From Sycobia sp. Sy_11 (Eukaryota; Arthropoda; Insecta; Hymenoptera; Epichrysomallidae), in NCBI GenBank assembly GCA_018907035.1, contig JACCIC010000018.1, forward strand, positions 1,342,501 to 1,406,500: a stretch of 64,000 nt of DNA, written 5' to 3'. Of this stretch, positions 12,336 to 24,051 are shown in pieces. The stretch's first letter is position 1. Each line of letters opens with the position of its first letter. Below the pieces are notes generated by a model, which was not told the origin of the DNA, ran no database searches, and was given only the letters and a program-made list of their open reading frames with translations. Both the position numbers and the translations under genes were made by a program.

Positions 12336-13140
12336 TAATCATTTATATAAAATTTTAAATTTCAATGCTTAATTTTTAATGTTCAAACTTAGTTTAGATT
12401 CGAAAATTAACGCCTTAGCACGAGTTTCCCTGACTACATTCATTCTGTTTTTTACAATTCTGATTTAGCATTCTGATTAAATATTTGGATTAAAGACTTA
12501 AATAGTGCGGCACACTCTGGTGACATTTGGAACCTGTTGGTATATACGTGGATTCTGGATTTTTGGTTGGTATAAAAATTTCGTATATCCATATTATCAG
12601 CATATATACCAGCAGATTCCAGCAAATACAACATGGCATGATACATACGATATGCTGATATATATGTGTGTGCGCTTGCGCGTGTATGCGCGTGTATGTG
12701 TATTACTATACTAAATTATATAGTGTAGCCGTTATCGCTGCTTGCTATACTGTATTTACTATAGTGGGTGTTGCTGCCAGCTATGCTCTGCCAACAATAG
12801 TACCATACCAGACATTCATATTAGTTTGGAATTGAAAGAATAAAATCAGAAAATCAGAAAATAGTAATCGGAGCTATGTAACTCTAAAGATAATTTTTTC
12901 GTAAATATTTAGTGAATTTAGTGGTAAAAATTTTCAAATATTATTCTATTTAGACTTCAATAAAACTAAATTTTTCTTATGTTAACGAATACACTACCAA
13001 TAGCGTCCCTGCAAGCCGCTCCTAGCTGCTCCTCACCTGCATGAGTTAGCGGCGAAACTCCATGTGAAGCGGCAAACTATTAATGTGGTTCATAAAGAAT
13101 ATATAATTTATCATAAAAGAGTAATACTTATTAACTTAAA

Positions 13141-16100
13141 ATGGCATTACCAGTTAATTATAAACAAGTGGCAATTAACACTTCAAGCATCGTTACTCCA
13201 ACGAATCGTAAGTCATTTTTTACTTATATATAATTTCTTAAGAATCATTTATGTTGTTAAAATAAGCTAAAATATCTTTTGTAGAACGAATACGGGCGTC
13301 TGGAAGTAGTGGTGGCAGTTCAGGTTCTGGTGTAAGTTAATATTATTTTGAAATTCAGATTGTAAATTCACTTTAAAGTAATAATTAATTAACTTATAGA
13401 AGGATAACCAAAGTCCATTTATACAAACTCCTCATGGACATCCTGGATTTACTCCTCAGAAAGTTGGAAAAAATGCACCGGTACATTTCGTTAAGTTATA
13501 CATTGTTTCTATATGTTTCTGAAAACATTTTTCATTAAACCAAATTGTTTCTTAGGTTGATTCTAGGTTACCGAAGCCCCCAAAACCTCCAGAGAAGCCT
13601 CTTATGCCATATATGAGATACAGTAGAAAAGTATGGGACCAAGTTAAAGCACAAAATCCAGAATTAAAGCTTTGGGAAATTGGAAAGATTATAGGACAGA
13701 TGTGGAGAGATTTACCTGAAGACCAAAAAACAGAATTTATAGAAGAGTATGAATCAGAAAAGGTGATGTTTAATAATTATATTAAATTTTTTATTTAATA
13801 TTTACTGTATTATAATTGATAAAATTTAACTGTTTTCAAGGTTTAGTACAATATTTTATTAAATAAATAATCAATGAATTAATTAAATACAAATGATTTA
13901 ACTTTTTATAGATTGAGTATGACAAAAGCTTAAAAACTTATCACAGTTCTCCTGCATATTTGGCTTACATTGCAGCCAAAAATAGAGGTAAATCTGGTAT
14001 GTTAAAACACAATATTTGCAAAATTAATTCTAGGTTTTTCTTCAATGTTTGTGTTACGTGTGTGAGTTGTCAAGTTTCTTTATTGTATATATTTATAGAA
14101 ACTGTTTGATTGATGATAAATTCACCATCTGTGAATTTTGGAAACTTCATTGTCCTCTTATAAAATACGTTTCGACATTTTCTTAACTTTGGTTAAATAC
14201 CTAGATTAATGTTCGATGTACAATATCTTATATCTAATGCAGCGTTGTGTGCAGCACAACAAAATACAGATGAGAGGGAAAGTCACGAGCGATCATCTGG
14301 AAGCAGCAAGAATCAAAGTGCTCAAGATCGAAGGATAGATATTCTACCAGCTGAAGATGAAGATGGTAAATATACGTCATATATATATATATTTATATTT
14401 AAACTTCAGAGAAATATAATTTAAATTATAATTGCAATAAAAATTTATTAACATCTTATCTGTAAAATTAAAATAATACTCTTTAGTTTCTAATGATTCT
14501 GCTGTTTAAACAATTTATTTCAAAATACAAATAAATTTAATTTAATTATGTTTCAATATTTCAAAATACTTTATTATTATGACTCCTCTCAAAGCATAAC
14601 TGTAACAATTAGTAACAATTAATATAGTCTAATTGATATACAATATCAATAAATAAAAACGTACTTTTATATACTAATTAAAAGTTAAATTTTAAATAGT
14701 TATTTAAACTAATCTATTAGTCATGAAGAATGACCATAGTCCCTTGCTTAATATATATGACAGTGGTGAGTAAACAGCAAAATTGTGTAAGCAGTTATAG
14801 ACACTGATACAGACATAGCGTTCCTGAAGACTTGAGAAACTAAGATAATGGTAAATTGAAAGAAGGAATGTAAATTTATTATTTAAATGTGTAAATTTTT
14901 TAATATTGATATTGTGTTATTTATTGTAAAAGTAGTGAAAATAATAAAGTGAGACAAAACACTGTCACAAAATTAAATTAAATTTGTTTTTATTTTAAAA
15001 CAAATTATTTAAAATAAAAACTATTATTTAAATATAAATAATAAATAAAAATTTTTTCAAGACCAAGATGATGGATGTTCTGTAAAGCATGTTGCTTATT
15101 CTCGTTATTTGCGAAATCACCGTCTCATCAATGAGATTTTTAGCGATACTGTAGTCCCTGATGTACGTTCAGTTGTAACAACCCAAAGAATGCAAATATT
15201 AAGGAGACAAGTAACATCACTAACTATGCACCAGGTAAGATGAAGTAGATTGTATTTTTTTTATTTTCATCAATTTTAAAATTTAATATAATTTTTTCTG
15301 CTTATTTATAGAAAAAGTTGGAAGCTGAATTGCAACTCATTGAAGAAAAATTTGAAGCAAAAAAAAGAAAATTTATTGAAACAAGTGAAATATTTCAAGA
15401 GGAATTAAGAAAAGTAAATATAAAAACCAATTAAATATATTAAAATTTTTATTTAAGTAAATGTGAAAAAAAACTTACAAACATAATACTTTCAGCATTG
15501 TAAACCAGCAGTAGATTCAGATACTTTTAATAAAATGGTTGAAAAACAGTATGAATTATTACGAAATAGACTTCGCAGCTCTGAAGAAAATCGTACAGAT
15601 GGTCCACCTTCTACAGAGTCAACTCCAAATTCAACACCCACACCTACACCTGCACCTATAAATGAAGAAACATCCTCAGAGGTTATTATTTGTATATTTA
15701 TATTAATAATTCTAAAAATAATTTACTTATAACTAATATAATATTTTTAGGCTCCTGAAACTGAACCTGTTGAAAAAAAGATGGATGTTGATACTCCTTG
15801 TGAAACAAAGAAAGAAACTCCATCTCCTCCTTATGTTGAAACTAAATCTGATTCTTCAATACCAAATCATCCAAGTCCAAGTACAAATACTGTAGGACCA
15901 AACTATCCACCAATGAATAATCAGCATCAAATGCACCAAGGACCTCCTTCTCAAGGCCCACAACAAATATCCTGTCATCAATCAATGGTTCAAGGTAAAA
16001 CATATTTATAAACCCTTGAAATTGCAAAAATAATATTAAACTTGATCTTTATAATAATTCTCAATACTTTAAAGCTTTTAAATGTATATTACAAACTGAA

Positions 16101-16488
16101 TAATTTCGGATGTATATTTTTATATAAACAGATGTACAGTATTAAAATAGCATTATACATAATTAAAATTTATATTAGTAGTAAATTAATAAACGTTGTC
16201 CGACTGCTAAAATGGTTGAATAATTAGTAGATTAATGATAATTCATATTTCTATAGGTCTTCAGGGACAACAACAAATCTCTACACAGCAACAAATTACT
16301 GCACAACCACAACTTCCACCTCATCAACCACAATTACCACCCGGTACCTAATACCTAATATTAAAGTACTAAAATTGTTTTGAATTTCTGATTAATAAAT
16401 TAATTTTTTTCAATTTTTATTAGGCCCTATGAATCAACAGCAACAAATACCCACAATACAGCAGCAACAACAGCAGCAGCAACAACAA

Positions 16489-16524
<36 letters not shown>

Positions 16525-19500
16525 ACGCAACAAATGCAAACACAATCGTCACAAATTCAATCACAGCAACAACAAATAAGTCCTCAACAGCATCAGCCAC
16601 CAGTAACCCAACAACCAATACCTACTCAGCCTACACAATCTAGATCTTTACAACAAATACCTTCAGGTGACCTAAAATCTATTCAAATAAATTAAAATAA
16701 AAATAATAACTTTTGAAATGTTTATAGATCATTACTTGAAATCATATTTAATATTTGTATCTTAGTCCCAGGTGCTTCGCAACAAATGCCTCTTGAACAG
16801 TCGTCGATACATCCGCCTCAACAACAACAAATGCAAGGTCGATAAAGATAATTTATTTTATTAATACTAAACTAAATTATCTATTAAATAAAAGATAAAA
16901 TGTTTAACAAATTAATTATATTATTATTTACAGAGGATATTCTTTAAAAAAGCATTGAGTGTTATTTTCAAATCTATTTTTTTCTATTGAAACTTATTTA
17001 ATATACTAGATGTCCACTTTACATAAAAAAATAGTAACTTAAATATAAAATTATTATGCAGAATATAAATTTAAATACAATAATTCAATTTGTTCACGAA
17101 TTTAGTATAATTATTAGTATTAACTATTTAAATAATCAACTTTTCACTTTTTTTTTTTTTAAAATAAAATGTAATTTCAGTTTTTAGAAATAATGTGTAA
17201 ATTACAATTATGTTTATAGAATCATCCAATGCACAGCAGCAAATGACATCTCAACATCAACAAATTACATCAACAGGTAGATATATAACATTTAGCTTCT
17301 ATCTTATAAAGTTATTTTAGAATCTTCCTTTGTTTTTGATGTAGAAATTACGTTTTGATTGGGTATTATACAAAAAAATTTTAATAAAATTGATGTTTAG
17401 GGCCTCATAACCAACAGCAAATGCTTCCTCAACAACCCCAGTTAATTCACTCTCAACAGCAACAACTGAATTCACAGCAACAACAAATAAGTGCTCAGCA
17501 GATGCAATCACAAATATCTCAACAACAGCAAATGTCGCATCCACAGACGCAACAAATTACAGGTTGGTAAAATTTCTATTATTCACAGGTCATAATTGTT
17601 TAATACGTATTTATAAAAATGGATTGGTACAAAGATCTACATGGTTTACATTTCTCAGGAACTCCCTATCAACAACATCACCTAGCCCAACATCAAATAC
17701 CGCAAGGTATCATAGTATTATTAATAATCATTCAAACATTATAAAACTTTTGTACTATTAAGTGATGTATACACTCAGTTATAATGTTTATAATGTACTA
17801 TTTATATTTTGTTAATGTTGATAAATATTTAATATCGCATGTTCCAGTCGTTATCCATTCTTATGCTATAAGAATCTATAATTATCAGATTTCGTATTAG
17901 TTTATATTAATTAAAATATAACTCATGTTTATTTATGTTTTCAGTTGCTCCAGGCCAGCAACAACAGCTATCTTCTCAACAACCTTTGCCCTCTCAGCAA
18001 CAGCAAATCACTCCTCAACAGCAACAAATATCGGCTCAACAACAGCAGCAAATATCTACTCAACAGCAACAAATATCTGCTCAGCAACAGCATCTTGCTA
18101 ATCAACAACAATTATTACCTTCGCAACAATTGCCTTCACAACAACAATCATCTTTACCTAATCAACCTCCCCAAACTCCATCACAACAACAGCAAATGCA
18201 ACCTCAACAACAGCAAATTCCATCTCAACAACAACAAATGCAACCTCAACAACAACAAATTCAATCTCAACAGCAAATTCAATCTCAGCAACAACAAATT
18301 CAATCTCAACAACAGCAAATTCAGTCTCAGCAACAGCAAATTCAATCTCAGCAACAGCAAATTCAATCTCAACAACAAATTTCTACAGGTAAAGTTTAAA
18401 AAAAATCTAGATAATATGTATAGGCACTGATTATTACAATGGATAAATAAATAATGTCATTTTAAATTATTGAATGGCATGCTATTATATTTATTCATAA
18501 TTAGAATAAAGTTTCGTTGTTACTATAAAATTTATACATCAAAAGAATTATGAAATAATAAAATGTAAACTACACTAAATAACTTCATATTATCTGAACT
18601 ATAATGAAATGATAAACTTTTCTTGATTAATGGAAACACTTGAAATTATCTGTTATAAACATTTCAGGATCAAATCCACCTGCAATGCCACCACAGCAGC
18701 AAGGACAGCAACAACAATTATCTACTGGTACTTTAATATATTTGCAACCATAAAGAGTTCTTTCACCAATTATATCTAATATAAATAAAAAAATTTATCA
18801 TCATTGAAGGTCCTTCTAGTCAACAACAATCCATCCCATCACAACAATCAATGCCTCCTCAACAGCAGCAATCAATAGCATCTCAACAACAACAAATACC
18901 TTCACAGCAACAAATAACTTCTCAACAGCAACAGCAAATAACTTCTCAACAGCAACAGCAAATAACTTCTCAACAGCAACAGCAAATAACTTCTCAACAG
19001 CAACAACAAATAACTTCTCAACAGCAACAACAAATAACTTCTCAACAGCAACAACAAATAACTTCTCAACAGCAACAACAAATAACTGCTCAACAGCAAC
19101 AGATGACTCCTCAGCAACAACAAATGACTCCACAGCAGCAGCAACAAATGCCTACTCAACAGTCAATACCCTCTCAGCAACAGCAAATGTCTACTCAACA
19201 ACAAATTTCCGCAGGTATAATAATACAAAATTAAAAATAATATTTTGTTCATAAAATTTTATTTGATTAATTATATTTATGAATAACAATTATATATGAA
19301 ACATCACTTGTGTTAGGCTCTCCATATCCACAACAGCAAGTACCACCACATCCACAAACTATTCCATCAGGTAAAGAATTTATAATGTCTTAATATTTAT
19401 TATAATTTAATGCATTAACATGACAGTCATTTTTTTTTTTTTTTTAATCAATCCAATACATTACTATTCATTCAATTGATACTATTAAAAACAAGAATAC

Positions 19501-20390
19501 TTGGCTAGAATATTTTGAAAATACTCCCTATTTACATGTAAAAAATTAAGGTTATTTAAATAAAAATAATTGAAGAAATCTTACTTTTAATCACAATTAT
19601 TAATTTATTAATAAATTAAACTATAGAAGAGGACTAATTAAATTAAGGAGTAAAACAATGAATATTATTACTACAAATGTAATTAGATTACATAAATAAC
19701 TAATTTTCAGTAGGACCATCTCAACCAGGAAAGATGTCGCAAACTCCATCTACAACAGCAGCAGCAGCTGTGGCAGCAGCGGCAGTTGCTGCAGCAAATG
19801 CTGCAGCTAATCAACTTCCTTCACACCAGCCGCCTATTGGAATGCATCCGAATCATTCAATAACTCCACATCAGGGACCTCAAAATGCTCCAGTTCATCC
19901 AACTCCTGGAGGTCCGCCTAACCCTCATGCACCTCCACCTAGCATGATTTCTTCAGGACAAGGCTATCCTCAGCAATATCAACCCCCTAGTGCTCAGCCA
20001 GCTCAAAATGTGCCATTGGCTCCTCGACCACCTCATCCTTCTTATGGTTATCCTCAACAACAATATCATCAACCCTATGCTCAGTATTCACACCCATACT
20101 ACCACCAACCTTATTCGCAATATCCTCCACATGCTATGAGTCGACCACATCAACATGGTTCTCATAGTCCACATGGCCCACATAGTCCACACTATCACCC
20201 ACAGAGTCCTCATGGAGATGTTGGTCCAGGTAACAATCCTGCATTAAATGCTGGAGGTGCTGTTAATAACTCAGATCAACCAGGAGGCACATCTGCATAT
20301 CCTCCTACATCTGTGCACAGTGAAAGCGAACGTTCTGGAGCTTCTGATAGTCAGGATGGACAAGCAGATGGAAAGGCTGGATCTACTTGA
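13141..20390 (+). CDS. SMARCE1: SWI/SNF subunit SMARCE1/BAP111 with expanded Q-rich C-terminus
   Basis: This is the BAF57/BAP111 (dalao) HMG-box subunit of BAP/PBAP chromatin remodellers. Exons: 13141-13207, 13285-13331, 13400-13480, 13556-13762, 13912-13996, 14243-14365, 15062-15234, 15312-15413, 15496-15681, 15751-15994, 16257-16343, 16424-16666, 16766-16837, 17220-17276, 17401-17562, 17659-17706, 17945-18388, 18668-18727, 18810-19214, 19317-19370 and 19711-20390. The joined frame is 3627 nt (1208 aa). The HMG box (residues about 79-147) has [18 protein letters not shown] and [19 protein letters not shown]. Next come the conserved [20 protein letters not shown] block (about 225-245) and a coiled coil (about 262-320). 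From residue about 440 the protein is Gln-rich, ending in a Pro/His/Tyr-rich tail. Vertebrate SMARCE1 is about 411 aa, so the tail roughly triples its length. Exon 6 could start at 14255 instead. Exon 13 has a weak donor (GTCGAT). Confidence 0.9.
14366..15061 (+). other. Largest SMARCE1 intron
   Basis: A 696-bp AT-rich intron between the exons ending EDEDG and starting [11 protein letters not shown] see no gene, repeat element or conserved motif in it. Confidence 0.7.
16838..17219 (+). other. SMARCE1 intron 13 with unusual donor
   Basis: A 382-bp AT-rich intron starting GTCGAT. If it is retained, the frame reads Gly-Arg and then stops at TAA 16843-16845. An AG at 16933 opens only four codons before a stop and is probably not an exon. 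Confidence 0.5.
18181..18378 (+). repeat. 21-bp coding tandem repeat (QSQQQQI heptads)
   Basis: Within SMARCE1 exon 17, units such as CAATCTCAACAACAGCAAATT repeat about nine times with synonymous CAA/CAG changes and some Met/Pro variants. The protein gains Ile or Met about every seven residues in a Gln background. Confidence 0.85.
18913..19104 (+). repeat. 24-bp coding tandem repeat (ITSQQQQQ octads)
   Basis: Within SMARCE1 exon 19, seven nearly identical 24-bp units encode ITSQQQQQ, followed by one ITAQQQQ unit. The near-identity at DNA level, compared with exon 17, points to recent expansion or homogenisation, so copy number is likely polymorphic. Confidence 0.9.
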
Positions 20391-20786
20391 ACTGATTGCT
20401 TTCTTTTTTAATTATACGGACGTTAATTTTAATGACACCTTAAACATCTTTAACAGATAATCAGCTGGAATTATTTTCCTTGAATTAGGTGTAGTTATAA
20501 AATGAAACTGATATAAGACGAATTTTATGAATGACAAACACGAATGTCCGAGTTGCAAATTATAAATTGTGCATCATTACACAAGAATGATGAATATATC
20601 TTCATTCGAATAATAAAAATTATTCTCTTATAGTTTATAATGGCTATATGGTTTAAAAATTTTCACATACGGTAATTGTTAAAAAGTTTATAGTTTTAAG
20701 ACATTTGACACATTTGTAAGTCTTTCATTTATATTAAAAAATCATGTAAAATATAATGCAATTTTCAATTGCATTTACAAGGTTTC

Positions 20787-20829
20787 AATAAATAAAAGTC
20801 AAATTTTATAAATAAAAATTGTATTTATT
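20787..20829. terminator. Facing polyadenylation signals of SMARCE1 and MCTS1
   Basis: On the plus strand overlapping AATAAA hexamers lie at 20787-20796, about 400 bp after the SMARCE1 stop. On the minus strand AATAAA lies at 20824-20829, just 25 bp below the MCTS1 stop. The two convergent transcripts should end within, or overlap by, a few tens of bases. Confidence 0.6.
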
Positions 20830-20853
20830 CATAACATTAATTGTAAAGTCGTG

Positions 20854-22401
20854 TTATTTAACTGCTTTCATTTGCCACAATCCATCATTAAGATAATGAC
20901 AATTTTCTATACCTACACCTTTATTAACTTTAGCTCTGAAAAAATCATATAAATTAAATTTTTATATTTATCATAACAATATAGCAATAATTCTTGACTT
21001 ACATATCTTCTGTTGACAAAGTTGTTGTTCCAACTGCTAAAGCATGTTGTTTTCCTTCTGCCATTACAGCCTATTTTGTATGTCAAGAAATTATTGATAA
21101 ATGCATATTGTATAATTATTGATGTGTAATTATAGTTAAAAATAAGTTTATTTTTCATAATATTTAATAATTATAAGTTATTTAGAAAACTAAAAAAGCC
21201 TGTAATTTGATACTAACTATAAACTGTAACAACTAACTGAATTTGTTATTTATAATTATAATGTTTATAATATAAATGCAATAATTTATTCTATTTAATT
21301 TCTATTAAAATAAGTTTTCGTCCAACATAATATATAATAATTTATTATAAAATACTTGTAACTATTTTTTTCACACATATTTTCTATAGTTTTATTCAGT
21401 TTTTTGTAGTATTAAATATCTTGAATAATATTTGTTATGTAGAAAAGGATACCACTACAGTTCCTGAAGGAACTGGAGTCATTTGAGCTCCTTTTGATGT
21501 TAATCCTGGACACATTATATTTGCACCACTAAGTACAAACTTAATTGCTCCCTTATCTACTTGTTGAAGTGGCAAGAAAAATGGATCTGTAATCCAAAAA
21601 TGAAATAAAAGATTAATCAGTTTTCGTAAAAAAACAATACTTCTACTATGCAATGACTAAATAATATATTGTTATGAAACATTGGACAACCTCATTCATT
21701 CTTCAATTGGGTAAAGGTGGTGGGGACAGTCAGATTGCACTTCAGTAATAAAGAATTTTTTCAGCTAATATATTTTTATTTCAGATTAGTCTTCGGGGGT
21801 GATTTTAAACAAGCACAGTCTGACTGTCATAATTTTCAATTAATTATATATTTATATGTACTAATATTGATATAAATATATATTGATATTATTATGTATT
21901 AGTTTTAATTTATTTAATTGGACTGTAAAATCAATAGAAATATTTATTAATTTATTCTTATGAAATATTATAATGAATTTTAAATTTTACATTACACTTA
22001 TGAAAAAGTTTTAATGTTGGCATCCATGGACTTTCTCGTTGTCTAAAAAATAATAATTCTCCAGCACTATTTACCATAATTTCAATATGATCGTGACTAA
22101 AATAAAAAAATACGATATCATATTTGTCAATATGTTAAGTTATAGTTGCATATGATTACCATTTTACAAGTCTAAAAGAATCTTTCTTAGGTATAATTTG
22201 ATCAATGTACTTTTCTAAAAATGGGTAAGACTCAAGAAGTTTTAATCGAATTCCTTTTTGTACGGAAGATTTCAATTGTTGTACGCTTGATACACTGTCT
22301 TTTTCGTCAAATCTATAAAAATTACAGATGATATAAAATGATCTAAAATTATGCTAAATTGTTAATATGTTAATATAAAAAATGTAATACTTTTTAAACA
22401 T
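20854..22401 (-). CDS. MCTS1: MCTS1 re-initiation/density-regulated partner protein
   Basis: Six coding exons in transcript order: 22401-22391 (only 11 nt, MFKK), 22312-22160, 22096-21996, 21586-21453, 21070-21003 and 20935-20854, total 549 nt and 182 aa. The human protein is 181 aa. Conserved segments include [70 protein letters not shown] and [17 protein letters not shown]. The N-terminal DUF1947-like domain is followed by a PUA domain (about residues 93-172). With DENR, MCTS1 releases deacylated tRNA from post-termination 40S subunits and promotes re-initiation after uORFs. The donor at 21995/21994 (CATAAGT|GTAATG) was chosen over CATAA|GTGTAA because only it restores HKYPF. The fourth-exon-side intron (21587-21995) carries a Penelope-tail insertion. 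Confidence 0.93.
21676..21960 (+). mobile_element. Penelope-tail repeat inside an MCTS1 intron
   Basis: It begins GAAACATTGGACAAC, then has GGTAAAGGTGGTGGGGACAG, and ends TTAATTGGACTGTAAAATCA plus ATAGAAATATTTATTAATTT. It matches nearly base for base the minus-strand sequence at 30681-30967, which lies 3' of a Penelope-type GIY-YIG reading frame. It is therefore probably a 5'-truncated copy of that element, inserted antisense to MCTS1. Confidence 0.7.
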
Positions 22402-23983
22402 AGTGCAAAAAGTTATTATTTTATTATTATGATTTGTCAAAATTTACTCATGTACCCTGCAACATTTGACTAGTTACTAATATACGTAAATTTATAATTG
22501 AAACAGGTTATGTTTTAGACTTTACTGAGATTACTGGGATCGCAATATAATTCACACTGGGAAATGGGAATACTGGGGAATAGATGGGCTGGAGTCTGGA
22601 CTGGAATCAGCTGGAAGCTGCGGAATTCAAATAAAGAATATACATGATTATATGGGCTTTACGCTTTTATCCACGTCTATTTTCGTTGCCAATAATACAG
22701 AAAGAGATTAACCAATAAGAGATTATAAAATTGACCGGGCGTATTTAAAAACAACTTCCTGCAACCATAATTTTCCAGTAGAAGTTTCGTATCAATCAAT
22801 TAAAAAAGAAAAAGAATTCTATATATAACAATTATTTTCTTTACAACCTTTTGATGTAGTTAAAAATATATCAATATAAATATTTACATAAAGTTAAAAA
22901 TATTCAGAATGAGCATAAATTACCATTTTAAAAATAAAAATGTTGCACAAAATATATCATTTTAAAAATATATTATCATGTAAATATATAGTTTCATGAA
23001 TATCAATATTCGAATTTTAGACAAATGAAGTATTAATCACGAAATACGCTTCTATGAAAATGAATGCCTATTACGTATTGTGTTTGTGTAAGAACATAAA
23101 GTTCGTATATCGTATATCGTCACGTATCGTATATCTATTTGATTTGCGTATCAAAGTTTGAAGCCCCTCTATTCCCCTCTTCTCTATATATATATATGTG
23201 TGTGTATGTGTGTGTGTGTGTGTAGATGGTATACAAACTTTCTCTTTTGCCATTGTTGTATAAACCATGACAGCTAGTCCATCAGTATATAGCCTGGTAT
23301 CAGATACTACACCTACAACCAGCTACAACAGTATAATAATAAGGATACTATTTACTCATTACTATTATTTACTATCTCAAGCTATCAAAATATCAACATC
23401 TACATAAAATTATATATCATCGCAGGTATAATCTTGGTATAATATGTTAACTTGCATATGTTAACTTGCTGATATTAACGTACAATAAAAAAAACATACA
23501 CATATACGTACACATGTGTAATTGTGTACGTTACATCCCAACTCTCAAAGTCCCAACCCAACCCATCAATGCGCATAAAGAAGTGAGATCGTCAAATATA
23601 AATACTTTTTGTGGAGGATGGTGAACGCTATAAATTCGTAAAGCTTTGAATAAAAGAATAAAGTATAAGAAAGAATTTAAGAGTTAACATCGTTGTCCCG
23701 CAGCCGTGCTAATGATCCGTGTGACCAATCGTGTTTTTAATATAACTGTAGCTTGTCTCTCGTTTTGGCATTGCAAAATCTTCGCCGTTCTTAGTCTTAT
23801 ATTAAATTTGAGGATCGTGTATGTATCTTCCGAAATTTTAAAAATCTATATGTATTCGAGAAATATTATTTGTTCTTCTAAAACCCTTAATTTCTGAGTC
23901 GATAGTAACGTCGTGATTTGCGATAAATAAAGACAGATCGAAGACTTTAAAGAGTCAAGGAAGACAAAGTAGAGGGGAGAGAG

Positions 23984-24051
<68 letters not shown>

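Larger units (their letters stand above)
9336..13140. other. Intergenic region between divergent WDR18 and SMARCE1
   Basis: This 3.8-kb region lies between divergent starts. The likely WDR18 promoter side carries a GC-rich patch at about 9775-9815. Near 9850-9890 there is a short run of degenerate TATAAGCTG-like units. Two partial copies of the Penelope-tail repeat lie at about 10265-10350 (minus) and 12248-12335 (plus). No coding region is supported. A 5' untranslated exon of SMARCE1 could lie here but I cannot place it. Confidence 0.55.
16257..19370 (+). repeat. Array of ten short symmetric phase-1 Q-rich exons in SMARCE1
   Basis: Exons 11 to 20 of the SMARCE1 model each begin after a phase-1 acceptor and end with a phase-1 donor, mostly G|GT. 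Their lengths are 87, 243, 72, 57, 162, 48, 444, 60, 405 and 54 nt, all multiples of three. Each codes for Gln-rich sequence bounded by Gly/Val/Glu at the junctions. The final exon also starts in phase 1. Any subset can be skipped without changing frame. Confidence 0.8.

Noticed and set aside
14255..14365. Alternative acceptor for SMARCE1 exon 6 at GTGTGCAG
   Set aside because: Both sites keep the frame. The upstream AG (exon start 14243) has the better pyrimidine context, but the choice is not certain and both may be used.
16933..16948. Possible extra SMARCE1 exon after TTTACAG
   Set aside because: In the required phase it stops after four codons and has no donor.
18181..19159. Long minus-strand frames rich in Leu or Val across the SMARCE1 Q-rich exons
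   Set aside because: They are the antisense of CAG/CAA repeats inside well-spliced plus-strand exons.
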